A DNA stretch of 64,000 nt from Mycobacterium sp. GA-2829 (lineage in GTDB: Bacteria > Actinomycetota > Actinomycetes > Mycobacteriales > Mycobacteriaceae), in NCBI RefSeq assembly GCF_001499965.1, contig NZ_LQIT01000011.1:1-64000 (forward strand). Reading direction: 5' to 3'. Below are positions 34,486 through 42,785 of this stretch, piece after piece (positions within the stretch are counted from its first letter, which is position 1; every line of letters starts with the position of its first letter). Under the pieces are notes generated by a model that saw only the letters and a program-made list of their open reading frames with translations, did no database searches and was not told the origin of the DNA. The position numbers were made by a program, and so were the translations under genes.

Positions 34486-36030
34486 TTATTCGGGTTGGCT
34501 GCCGCGGGCATCGAGCCGGCGCAGCACTCGGTCGACGACCGTCGGGTCGGTGCCCGATTCGGACCGCGCCTCGACGACGGCGTCCCGGGCGGCCGAGAGC
34601 ATCTCGTCCTTGAGGGCGTTCACGGTCATCGGGTCCTTGGCACCGTCCTCGTCGCGCGTCAGCCCCAGCGAGTGCCACATCCGTTCGGCGTTGTCGCGCG
34701 CATGGTCGATGGCTTCGGCATCGGCGCCGTCCTCGTCGCGCAGTTCCTCGAGCCGTCGCATCCCGGCCTCACGGGCGCGGCGGATGAGGTCCTGGACCGC
34801 GTCGTCCTCCTCGCGCGGGGAGGCGCGCACGCCGAGCCGGCGCACCAGGGTCGGCAGGGTCAGCCCCTGCAGCAGCAGCGTGACGACGATGACCACGAAC
34901 GCGAAGAACACCAGCCGTTCGCGCTCGGGGAAGTCCGGCGGCAGCGCCAGCACGGCGGCCAGCGTGACCACGCCGCGCATCCCCGCCCACGACGAGATCG
35001 TCATCTCCCGCCACCCGATCGGTTCGGCCACATGCGCTTTACGCCGGTGCAGCCGTTCATCGATACCCGCGACCGGGAAGATCCACGCGAAGCGCACGAC
35101 GATCACCACCGCCGTCAGCACGAGGCCCTGGATCACCAGTTCCTTGATCGGCACGTCCGCGCTGGCGGCCACGGCGCGGATCTGCAGCCCGACGAACGCG
35201 AACGCCGCACCGGTCAACAGCAGTTCGACGATCTCCCACGTCGTGTTCGTGGCCAGCCGGGTCTGGGAGGATTCGACGTCGCCGTAGCGGCTCATCGCCA
35301 GCGCGACGGTCACGACGGCGAGCACGCCGCTGCCGTGGACGGCGTCGGCGGCCGCGTACGCCGCGAACGGGACGACCAGGACCAGTCCGCTGCCGGCCGG
35401 GTGCGGCGGCAGCTTGGTGACCAGCCAGCGCGTGGCGGCCGCGATGGCCAGACCGACCGCGACGCCGAGGACGACGGCGAGCCCGAGCGCCTCCCCGGCG
35501 CCCCACGCGGAGAAGGCGCCGGTCATCGTGCCCGCGACCGCGACCTCGTAGAGCACCAGCGAGGTGGCGTCGTTGGACAGTCCCTCACCTTCGAGGATGG
35601 TGCGCAGCCGCCGCGGGATGCCGAGTCTCTGCGCGACGGCGGTGGCCGCGACGGCGTCCGGCGGGGCGACCGCCGCCCCCAGCGCGATCGCCGCGATCAG
35701 CGGCACCGTCGGCACGAGCGCGTGCAGCGCCGCGCCGACCGCGACGGCGGTGACGCCGACCAGCGCGACGGCCAGCAGGGCGATGGGCCTGCGGTTGTCG
35801 AGGAATTCGCGCCACGACGTGCGGCGTGCGGCGGCGAACAGCAGCGGCGGCAGCACCAACGGCAGGATCAGTTCCGGGTTGGGGGTCAGCACCGGCACGG
35901 CGGGGATGAAAGCCAACGCCAGGCCGAACGCGAGCATGACCGCCGGATAGGGAATCGACAGCCGCTGCGCCGCGGGCGCGAGGACGACCGTCGCCGTCAG
36001 CAGCGCCAAGCACAGGGTCAGAGCGGCCAC
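34486..36030 (-). CDS. CPA1-family cation/proton antiporter
   Basis: 514 residues with about 12 membrane helices and a cytosolic tail of about 100 residues. Family motifs are VAPPDAVAATAVAQRLG, the ion-site region EGEGLSNDATSLVLYE (Asn-Asp pair) and WAGMRGVVTLAAVLALP. NhaP/NhaK-type proteins exchange Na+ or K+ for H+, serving pH and salt homeostasis. GTG 36030 is selected for GAAAGG (complement of 36040-36045); the frame to 36093 is not needed. Its tail is acidic and Arg-rich. Confidence 0.88.
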   Translation of the reverse strand: MAALTLCLALLTATVVLAPAAQRLSIPYPAVMLAFGLALAFIPAVPVLTPNPELILPLVLPPLLFAAARRTSWREFLDNRRPIALLAVALVGVTAVAVGAALHALVPTVPLIAAIALGAAVAPPDAVAATAVAQRLGIPRRLRTILEGEGLSNDATSLVLYEVAVAGTMTGAFSAWGAGEALGLAVVLGVAVGLAIAAATRWLVTKLPPHPAGSGLVLVVPFAAYAAADAVHGSGVLAVVTVALAMSRYGDVESSQTRLATNTTWEIVELLLTGAAFAFVGLQIRAVAASADVPIKELVIQGLVLTAVVIVVRFAWIFPVAGIDERLHRRKAHVAEPIGWREMTISSWAGMRGVVTLAAVLALPPDFPERERLVFFAFVVIVVTLLLQGLTLPTLVRRLGVRASPREEDDAVQDLIRRAREAGMRRLEELRDEDGADAEAIDHARDNAERMWHSLGLTRDEDGAKDPMTVNALKDEMLSAARDAVVEARSESGTDPTVVDRVLRRLDARGSQPE

Positions 36031-36100
36031 GGCGGCGATCCTTTCGGGCGGACAGGCACGTCCTTGTACCCGCAATCCCGCCGCCGGAAGCACGCGACCA

Positions 36101-36160
36101 TAAGCTGCCTTACCGTTACCTTATCTTTTCCTTAAGAACCTTAATTCGGGTGTACGGTGG
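36101..36160. promoter_or_regulatory. A+T-rich control region with CCTTAA repeats
   Basis: A strikingly A+T-rich island between the divergent antiporter and SDR genes contains CCTTAA twice (36130-36135, 36139-36144), read also as the inverted repeat TTAAG-AAC-CTTAA (36132-36144), and an upstream GTTACCTTATC. It probably carries the promoter and an operator for the SDR gene, which has AGGAG at 36181-36185. Confidence 0.4.
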
Positions 36161-36190
36161 CATGCATCGCCGTCGAGGGAAGGAGTCAAC

Positions 36191-36868
36191 ATGCACCACG
36201 GACCGGATCGGATCGTCATGGTCACGGGCGCTTCCCGGGGGATCGGCGCCAACGTCGCGCTGCGTCTCGCCGCACCGGGCACCCACGTCATCGTCAGCCA
36301 CCGCTACGACGCTGCGAACGCGGACACCGTGGCGGCGGCCATTCGCGACGCCGGGGGCAGTGCGTCGACGCTGGCCGCCGACATCTGCGACGCCGGTGAC
36401 GCCGCCGCGATGATGGACATCGTCGCCACCCGCTTCGGCCGGCTCGACGTACTGGTCCTCAACACCAGCGGGATGGACTCCGATGCCGATCCCGGCTCCG
36501 CGATGCGGCTGAACCGCGACGCGCAGCGACGCCTGGCCGAACTGGCCGTGCCGCTGCTGCCTGCCGGCGGCCACATCGTGTACGTCACCAGCCACCAGGC
36601 GCACTTCTTCCCGCTCAAGGCGGTGCCGAAGGGTTACGCGGGCATCGCGGCCAGCAAGCGCGCCGGTGAGACCGCGCTGTACGGGATGCGCACCGATCTC
36701 GCCCACGCCGGTATCCATCTGACCGTGGTCTCCGGCGACCGGATCGACGGTCCGTCCGTCAGCCCGCGGGTCGACGGGCTCGCCGAGGCGGTCGTCGGGG
36801 TAACCACCGCCGAGCATCCGTCGAACATCGTGTTCGTCGGCAAGGCCGACTACCTCATGACCGCCTGA
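36191..36868 (+). CDS. Atypical short-chain dehydrogenase/reductase
   Basis: 225 residues with a Rossmann glycine motif VTGASRGIGANVALRL and a Ser in YVTSHQAHF. The usual NNAG is replaced by NTSG, and the YxxxK active site is altered: the Lys lies in IAASKRAGE with Ile where Tyr is expected and a Tyr three residues earlier. It may bind NAD(P)(H) but its catalysis is uncertain. ATG has AGGAG upstream. The 3' end overlaps the opposing glycosyltransferase stop by 14 nt. Confidence 0.78.
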   Translation: MHHGPDRIVMVTGASRGIGANVALRLAAPGTHVIVSHRYDAANADTVAAAIRDAGGSASTLAADICDAGDAAAMMDIVATRFGRLDVLVLNTSGMDSDADPGSAMRLNRDAQRRLAELAVPLLPAGGHIVYVTSHQAHFFPLKAVPKGYAGIAASKRAGETALYGMRTDLAHAGIHLTVVSGDRIDGPSVSPRVDGLAEAVVGVTTAEHPSNIVFVGKADYLMTA

Positions 36869-37673
36869 CGGCGATCTCCCCGCCCTGCCGGGTGATCAGC
36901 CCGTCGCGTTCGAACGCGTCCAGCCACGTCGGCATCGGCCAGCGGCCCCACCGCTGATGAAAGATGCGGGCGTTGGCCACGATCGCCTCGACGTGTTCGA
37001 CCGGCGGACGCGAGACCGGGTGGTGCTGGTGGTAGGCGTGCGCCCCGCCCACCCAGACGAGTGGGACACCGCGAAGTGCGGCGACCGCGCCGAAATCGGT
37101 GTCCTCGCCGCCGTATCCGGCGTACTCCTCGCAGAACCCGCCGAGCAGCCGCCAGGTCTGGGCGGTCACCGCGAACGACAGCGACCAGAACAGGTCGTGT
37201 CCGTCGGCCCCCACCAGGTCGCCCGGGGCCGGATCGGGCCTGCCCGGATGCGGTGCGGTCATCGTGTCCAGGGCGTCGATCGGGTAGCCGTCCGGAGGCG
37301 GCGGCGGCGGGAGATAGGTGACCGGACCGCTGAACAGTGCGGGTGCGGTGTGCTCGGTGCACGCCCGCACATACCGGTCGACGAGCGTATCGCCGGGAAT
37401 GCAGTCGACGTCGAGGAAGATCACCGCGTCGGCGCCGCGCCGCAGTGCGTGCTCCGCGCCGAGGTTGCGCGCCCGCGCCAGCGGTAGCCCGCGGTCGGTC
37501 GACGCACAGTCGAGGACCTCGACATCGTCGTCGATGATCTGCGCGATGCCGGGGTCGGCCATCGCCACCACGATGCGCAGGTCCGCCTGCGTGCGGGACC
37601 GCGCGATCCCGGCGCTCTGCCGACGCAGGTGGTCGTGGCGCCCGTGCGCCACCGTCACCAGCGCGGTCCTCAC
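36855..37673 (-). CDS. Family 2-type glycosyltransferase
   Basis: 272 residues, GT-A fold. The nucleotide-sugar/metal motif is FLDVDCIPGD (DxD-like), and the C-terminal acceptor block GGFCEEYAGYGGEDTDFG resembles the galactosyltransferase-type (Glyco_transf_7C) motif with GGED. It probably adds one sugar to a glycan or glycolipid. GTG 37673 overlaps the upstream gene stop (GTGA). Last gene of the four-gene minus-strand glycosyltransferase operon. No membrane helix is seen, so it is cytosolic or membrane-associated. Confidence 0.85.
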   Translation of the reverse strand: MRTALVTVAHGRHDHLRRQSAGIARSRTQADLRIVVAMADPGIAQIIDDDVEVLDCASTDRGLPLARARNLGAEHALRRGADAVIFLDVDCIPGDTLVDRYVRACTEHTAPALFSGPVTYLPPPPPPDGYPIDALDTMTAPHPGRPDPAPGDLVGADGHDLFWSLSFAVTAQTWRLLGGFCEEYAGYGGEDTDFGAVAALRGVPLVWVGGAHAYHQHHPVSRPPVEHVEAIVANARIFHQRWGRWPMPTWLDAFERDGLITRQGGEIAVRRS

Positions 37674-38647
37674 GCCGCGATCACCGCTGCGGCGCGCGCT
37701 GCGGCGCCCTGTCCGCGCAACTGTCGCCACCGTGCGGTGTCCAGCGCGCGGGCCGCGGCGATCAGGTGCGGCCACTCGTCGGGGCGCGGCCACCGCGGTG
37801 CGGTCACCGCGACGCCGGCGTCGGCGAGGGCGGTCGCGGTCGCATGCTGTTCGGCGAAGGGGCGGCACTGGGGGATCACGACGGCCGCGACTCCCGCGGC
37901 CGCCACGTCGGCGATCGCGTTCTGGCCCGCGTGGGTCACCACGACGTCGGCGCCACTGAGCAACGGCCACAGCTCGTCCACCCAGCCGGCGGCGCCGCCG
38001 GCGGCGATCCAGCGGTACTCCGGTGCGGCGCAACGTAGTTGGTGCAGGGCATCGTCGGGTATCGCCGATCCGCCCGCCCCCGCGAGCAGCAGTCCGGTCG
38101 GTGCCTCCTTCGCGGCGGCGGGGGCGGTACCCCCGAAACGGCTGATCACCCCGACGTAGTGGGTGCGGGGGGCGTGGCGGGCCAGCCACTGCGGTCGGTA
38201 CACCTCGTCGGCCCACGGCGCGACGATCGTGTCGGCGATGTCGTAGCCCAGCGCGTGGACGGGGTCGTCGCGCTCGCCCGGCATCGCCATCACGGTCACC
38301 GGGACACCGGTGAGCCGGCACAGCAGCGCCACCTCCACCGAGACGTCGACGACCATGCGCCGCGGGCGCAGCCTGCTCATCGCATCGACCAGCGCCGCCG
38401 CCCGGTCGGCCAGACCGTCGACGTGCAACGGGGCCCAGTGCAGCCGGCCGTTGGCGGTGGGATCGGCGGCCTCGGCGCCGGCCTCCGGGACGTCGAGGGG
38501 CAGCCTCACCCACTCGACGGCGGCGTCGAGTTCGCAGGGCCGCGGCGCCGAGGAGAAGAACACGACCTCCTCGGTGAGGTGCCTGCTGACCGCGAGCGAC
38601 CGCGACGTGTGCCCGCGGCCGTGGTGGTGCACGTAGTACCCGATCAC
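37670..38647 (-). CDS. GT-B glycosyltransferase (MurG/GT28-like)
   Basis: 325 residues. The N-terminus IGYYVHHHGRGHTSRSLAVS has the GxGH-type loop of MGT/MurG-like enzymes, and the C-terminal donor-binding block is VVVTHAGQNAIADVAAAGVAAVVIPQ, typical of the GT28/GT1 group. It likely uses a UDP- or similar sugar. GTG 38647 overlaps the stop of the next upstream gene (GTGA); the upstream part of the long frame to 39688 is antisense-like shadow sequence of the GT4 gene. Confidence 0.83.
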   Translation of the reverse strand: MIGYYVHHHGRGHTSRSLAVSRHLTEEVVFFSSAPRPCELDAAVEWVRLPLDVPEAGAEAADPTANGRLHWAPLHVDGLADRAAALVDAMSRLRPRRMVVDVSVEVALLCRLTGVPVTVMAMPGERDDPVHALGYDIADTIVAPWADEVYRPQWLARHAPRTHYVGVISRFGGTAPAAAKEAPTGLLLAGAGGSAIPDDALHQLRCAAPEYRWIAAGGAAGWVDELWPLLSGADVVVTHAGQNAIADVAAAGVAAVVIPQCRPFAEQHATATALADAGVAVTAPRWPRPDEWPHLIAAARALDTARWRQLRGQGAAARAAAVIAA

Positions 38648-39726
38648 GCCGACACGCGTTCTTCCTCGTCGACTCCGATGAGTTCGGCGTAACGGGCGAG
38701 GTACCGCGCGACCATCACGGTCTGCGAACAGTGCGATTCGGCGCGCGCCCGCACCGGTCCGCGCGGCAGGTGCGCCGCCTCTTCCAGCGCCCGGGCCAGC
38801 GCGGGGATGTCCCCGGGCGGGGCGAGCCGGCCGCTGGCGGTGTCGATGGTCTCGGGGATCCCGCCGCGGGCGACGGCCGCCACCGGCGTGCCGCTGGCCA
38901 GCGCCTCGGCGGTGACCAGCCCGTAGGGCTCCTCCCAGCGCGGGGTCACGAGCGCGACGGCCGCCCCGCCCACCAGTTCGTTGAGCTCGTGGCGGCGCAG
39001 GTGGCCCTCGTAGGTCACCCCGTCGCCGAGTTCCGGGCGGATCGCCTCGTCGAAGTACGTCTGCTCGCCGACCGGTCCCGCGATCCGCAGCGGGTAACCG
39101 GCCAGGCGCGCGGCGGCGATGGCGTCGGGCAGTCCCTTCTCCGGCACCAGGCGTCCGCTCCACACGGCGTAGTCGCCGCCGGGTCCCGGCTTCCAGTCGT
39201 CGAGGTCGATGCCGTTGGCGATCACGGGCACCGGCCCGTTGACCGGTTCCCACTGCCGTGCGGTGAAGGCGCTGACGGCGGTGAAGGCGCCGGCCACGCC
39301 ACCGGGTAGGGCGACGGCCTGTTCCAGCCACTTCAGCGGTGGGGTGTGCAGTGTGGTGAGCATCGGCATGGGCAGTGTGCGTGCCATCGCCAGCGGCAGG
39401 TAGTGCAGGCTGTTGTTGTGCACGACGTCGAATGAATCGGCAAGCGGGCCAGCCAGATCCATCATCACCGACAGGTAGGCGTGGGTCTCGTGCACCACCC
39501 AGTCGGCCACCGAGGGGTCCTCGCGGGAGGCCTCGGTCATCTGCAGGGTGTGCACCGGCAGCACATCCCACGGCAGGTCGACCGCGGAACCCGGTGCGGC
39601 GAACATCGTCACCGAATGACCTGCGGCGGCGAGCGCGTTCGCGAACTGGTAGACGAAGGCCTCGAGTCCGCCGGCGAAGGGTTGGCACACGGGGTAGCGG
39701 GCCGAGGCGATCAGCGCCACCCTCAC
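38644..39726 (-). CDS. Family 4 glycosyltransferase
   Basis: 360 residues, GT-B fold of family 4. The N-terminal glycine loop region PFAGGLEAFVYQFANALAAAGH and the C-terminal EX7E motif EEPYGLVTAEALASG followed by GGIPE are intact, and GRLVPEKGLPDAI marks the donor domain. A retaining glycosyltransferase using a nucleotide sugar. Starts GTG 39726 in overlap with the preceding gene (GTGA) and ends in GTGA overlap with the MurG-like gene. Confidence 0.88.
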   Translation of the reverse strand: MRVALIASARYPVCQPFAGGLEAFVYQFANALAAAGHSVTMFAAPGSAVDLPWDVLPVHTLQMTEASREDPSVADWVVHETHAYLSVMMDLAGPLADSFDVVHNNSLHYLPLAMARTLPMPMLTTLHTPPLKWLEQAVALPGGVAGAFTAVSAFTARQWEPVNGPVPVIANGIDLDDWKPGPGGDYAVWSGRLVPEKGLPDAIAAARLAGYPLRIAGPVGEQTYFDEAIRPELGDGVTYEGHLRRHELNELVGGAAVALVTPRWEEPYGLVTAEALASGTPVAAVARGGIPETIDTASGRLAPPGDIPALARALEEAAHLPRGPVRARAESHCSQTVMVARYLARYAELIGVDEEERVSA

Positions 39727-40799
39727 GCGGCGTCCACCTTCGCCAGCGCCGCCCGGTAGATGCTCGTCATCTGCCGGCGTACGTCGTCGCGCTGCCGTGC
39801 CCGCTCACCGCGGCGGTCCTCTGTCGAACGACGTGCCAACCCTTCGGCCACCGCGCGGCGCAGGCTGTCGGCCATCGCCGCATCGGCGGAGTGGCGGTAG
39901 GTCGGATCGCCGTGCTGTTCGTGGAAGAACCCGCAGTCGGGCACGATCGCGGCGACGCCCGCGTCATAACACGCCTCCACCCAACCCGAGTGGGTGCCGA
40001 AGCGGTAAGGCAGGACGAGCGCATCGATCTCGCTGAGGTACTGCGCCAGTTCGCCGTCGGTGAAGCGGGGGTGCACGCGCACGTCGACACCGCGCGCGGC
40101 CAGCGCGTCGATGCGTTCGGCGGTCAGCAGATTCGCGCGGGGCGAGTCCCGGTAGTTCGCGTCGAGGTCGAGGCGCAGGCGCCAGCCGGGTTCGGCCACC
40201 GCGAGCAACGCGTCGACGACGGGGAGCGGATCGATGTTCGCGCGCAACGACTTTGCGTGCACCGCGACCACCGGCGTCTCGGTAGCGGTGCGCGCTCCTC
40301 GGATCGCCGTCAACGGCAGCACACGGGGGTGCGGGAGCACCGTCGCGCGGCGGCCCCACCGCTCGTGGATGGCGCGGGCGGCGCCGTCGGTGAGGGTGAC
40401 GACGGCGTCGGCGGCCGGGACCAGCACGTCCAACCGCGCGAGATGGTCACGGGGGTCGACGAAGTGCGGATTATGCAGATCGTGGACGGTCAGCACCAAC
40501 GGTTTCCGGCGCGTGGTGAGGACGTCGATGACGCCGCGCAACTCCGCTGGCGGTGTCGCGTCGAACCCGAAATGGACATGCATGACATCGAAGTACCCCG
40601 ATTCGTCGGCAAGATATGACGAATCGAGGAACTGTGGGGGCCACCACTGTTCGGGCGATGTCGCGCCGGGTGGTCGCGGATCATCCAGAAGGACAATGTG
40701 TTCGGGGTCGGTGATGGCGCGCACGTACGGGTGCGCGGCCGGAACCGAGGCAACAGCGATCAACCATCCAAACCTGTCGAGCAGCAGGGGGCGGCACAC
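39723..40799 (-). CDS. Glycosyltransferase-like protein (GT-B)
   Basis: 358 residues if GTG 40799 is used; TTG 40763 (giving MIAVASVPAAHPYVR) is an attractive alternative, because family members begin close to this strand and AGG lies 9 nt upstream of it. LVLTVHDLHNPH, VLPHPRVLPL and PYRFGTHSGWVEACYDAGVAAIVPD fit a GT-B enzyme, although the first Glu of the EX7E motif is not obvious. First gene of the minus-strand glycosyltransferase operon, divergent from the WcbI-like gene. Confidence 0.78.
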   Translation of the reverse strand: MCRPLLLDRFGWLIAVASVPAAHPYVRAITDPEHIVLLDDPRPPGATSPEQWWPPQFLDSSYLADESGYFDVMHVHFGFDATPPAELRGVIDVLTTRRKPLVLTVHDLHNPHFVDPRDHLARLDVLVPAADAVVTLTDGAARAIHERWGRRATVLPHPRVLPLTAIRGARTATETPVVAVHAKSLRANIDPLPVVDALLAVAEPGWRLRLDLDANYRDSPRANLLTAERIDALAARGVDVRVHPRFTDGELAQYLSEIDALVLPYRFGTHSGWVEACYDAGVAAIVPDCGFFHEQHGDPTYRHSADAAMADSLRRAVAEGLARRSTEDRRGERARQRDDVRRQMTSIYRAALAKVDAA

Positions 40800-40853
40800 C
40801 CTCGCCGCTTGCTAGACGATTGCGCCACCGAAGTTGTATCACGATCACTGGCC

Positions 40854-40859
40854 TACCCT
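40854..40859 (+). promoter_or_regulatory. -10 element for a leaderless WcbI-like transcript
   Basis: TACCCT (TANNNT) lies 7 nt before GTG 40867, and no Shine-Dalgarno is present, so transcription probably starts at the GTG itself. The same 65-bp region must also drive the divergent minus-strand glycosyltransferase operon. Confidence 0.5.
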
Positions 40860-40866
40860 CGACCTG

Positions 40867-41808
40867 GTGAGCGAGCACGACGCCGGACGGGTGTGGCACT
40901 ACCGCGCCTTCTACCGCCCGCCCGGGTGCGAGCCGGCGACGGCGCAACCGCTGTGGCTGGTGGTCGGCAACTGTCAGGCCGAAGCGCTGCGCGTGCTGCT
41001 CGACGCGGTACCGCAGCGGCCGTACCGGACCGCCCGCATTCCACCGGTGCACGAGCTGGAGCGCGCGGATCTCCGCCACCTCGACGCGCTGCTCGGCGAG
41101 ACCGCGGTACTGCTCTGCCAACCGATCCGCGACGACTACCGCGGACTGCCGCTGGGCACCGCACAGTTGGCCGAACGACTCCCCAAGAGCGCAAAAGTGT
41201 TGCGGTGGCCGGTGATTCGCTACGCGGGCCTGTACCCGTTCCAGGTCATCGTCCGCCACCCTGCCGATCGGTCGGTCACCCCTCCCCCGGTGCCCTACCA
41301 CGATCTGCGCACCATCGTGGCCGCCCGCGACGGTCTGCCCATCGACGCCGCGTGGGACGTCGAGGTGCCGGCGGCGCAGCTGCGTGCGGTCGCCGAGGCC
41401 AGCAGTGCCGAGCTCGCCCGGCGGGAGCGCGCGCACACCGACGTCGGGGTGTCCGACGTGTTCGCCCGGTACGGCGCGGACGCCGCGCACACCATCAACC
41501 ACCCCGGCAACGGGGTGCTGGCAGAGCTGGCAGACCGGATCCTGCGTCATGAAAACGTCACACTTTCCGTCGACCCACCGGCGCGCACACTGCTCGGCTC
41601 CATCCGCGCACCGCTCGAGGGCCGGGTGCTCGCGGCGCTGGGCATCGCTGCCGAACCGCGCACGAATTGGGAAGAGCCACAAAGAACCTGGGCGCCGGAC
41701 GATGTGCACGCCATCCAGCGTCGCTGGTACGACGCCCACCCCGACTACATCGGGCTCGCCGTCGAGCGGCATGCCGCCACGCTGGACCTGCTGGGGCTGG
41801 CGGCATGA
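40867..41808 (+). CDS. WcbI-like polysaccharide biosynthesis protein
   Basis: 313 residues. The block PLWLVVGNCQAEALRVLLDA followed by LCQPIRDDYRGLPLGTAQL and KVLRWPVIRYAGLYPFQ matches the WcbI family (PF18588), named after a Burkholderia capsule gene whose product binds CoA and is a putative acetyltransferase. It probably modifies or is needed for the glycan built by the surrounding glycosyltransferases. GTG 40867 (MSEHDAG) fits a leaderless transcript; the frame to 40834 is less likely. ATGA overlap with the next gene. Confidence 0.75.
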   Translation: MSEHDAGRVWHYRAFYRPPGCEPATAQPLWLVVGNCQAEALRVLLDAVPQRPYRTARIPPVHELERADLRHLDALLGETAVLLCQPIRDDYRGLPLGTAQLAERLPKSAKVLRWPVIRYAGLYPFQVIVRHPADRSVTPPPVPYHDLRTIVAARDGLPIDAAWDVEVPAAQLRAVAEASSAELARRERAHTDVGVSDVFARYGADAAHTINHPGNGVLAELADRILRHENVTLSVDPPARTLLGSIRAPLEGRVLAALGIAAEPRTNWEEPQRTWAPDDVHAIQRRWYDAHPDYIGLAVERHAATLDLLGLAA

Positions 41809-42785
41809 GCAGGCCCGTCACGCATCTGGTCGTCGGCCCCCGTGAACACGGCGTCACCCGGTTCGGGCTGGAACTCGCAGATTCCCTGCAGGGCAACGTC
41901 TCTCGTGAGGGTCCGCCCCACGACGGCGGTGTACACGTGCAGTTCACCGACCGTCTCTTCGGCAGCAGCCCCGAACAGGCGACCGCGGCGGTGCGCACCC
42001 TGGTGCACGACGTCCGGGCCCGCGGCGGACGCGCCACCGTGACCCTGCACGATCTGCCGCAACCGTCCGACGGCGGCAACCACGACCGGCGCCGCGCCGC
42101 GTACGCCGAGGTGGCGGCCCTCGTCGACGGTGTCGTCGTCAGCAGCGAGCACGAGCTCGCGCTGCTCGACGAGGCCGGGGTGCGGGCTCGCCGCGTCGCG
42201 GTGATCCCGCTGCCGGTCGACGTCGACGCCTGCGGTGCGCGACCGCGCCCGCAGGGACCGCCGACCGTGGGTATCTTCGGCTTCCTCTATCCCGGCAAGG
42301 GGCACGCCGAGGTGATCGCGGCGCTGGCCGGTGCCGCCCCGGATGTCGAGGTCCTCGCGCTCGGGGCGCCGGCGGCCGGGCACGCCGACCTCGTCGACGA
42401 CCTGACCCGCGAGGGCGCCCGCACGGGCAGGCGGTTCCGCGTCACCGGGCACCTCCCCGACGCCGAGGTCCGCGGCGCACTGCGCGCCGTCACCGTGCCG
42501 GTGGCGCCGCACCGCCACGTGTCGGCGTCGGGCTCGCTCAACTCATGGCTCGCCGCCGGACGCCGTCCCCTCGCACCGGCGAACCGGTACAGCCGCGAGA
42601 TGCAGCACCGGAACCCCGACGCCGTCCTGCTGTACCCGGACACCCCCGACGGTCTGCGCGAGGCGCTGCTGCGCGCGCTCGCGGACCCGGCCTCCACCTG
42701 GCTGCCGCCCGGCACGGTGTGCCACCCGTCGCGCGCCGCCGCGGCGCGCGAGTACGCCGAGGTGCTGGCCCGGTGGCACGCATGA
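41805..42785 (+). CDS. Glycosyltransferase, family 4-like
   Basis: 326 residues, GT-B type. THLVVGPREHGVTRFGLELAD at the N-terminus, TVTLHDLPQPSD, VVVSSEHELALLDEAGV and VGIFGFLYPGKGHAEVIAAL (donor-domain strand with the basic residue) support a family 4 relationship; the C-terminal SGSLNSWLAAGRRPLAP replaces a standard EX7E motif. ATG 41805 overlaps the WcbI-like stop (ATGA), and its own stop overlaps the next glycosyltransferase. Substrates unknown. Confidence 0.78.
   Translation: MSRPVTHLVVGPREHGVTRFGLELADSLQGNVSREGPPHDGGVHVQFTDRLFGSSPEQATAAVRTLVHDVRARGGRATVTLHDLPQPSDGGNHDRRRAAYAEVAALVDGVVVSSEHELALLDEAGVRARRVAVIPLPVDVDACGARPRPQGPPTVGIFGFLYPGKGHAEVIAALAGAAPDVEVLALGAPAAGHADLVDDLTREGARTGRRFRVTGHLPDAEVRGALRAVTVPVAPHRHVSASGSLNSWLAAGRRPLAPANRYSREMQHRNPDAVLLYPDTPDGLREALLRALADPASTWLPPGTVCHPSRAAAAREYAEVLARWHA

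Noticed and set aside
37670..39688. One 672-residue glycosyltransferase spanning 37670-39688
   Set aside because: The upstream half is an out-of-frame reading of the family 4 glycosyltransferase gene; real homology begins at GTG 38647 in a GTGA overlap.
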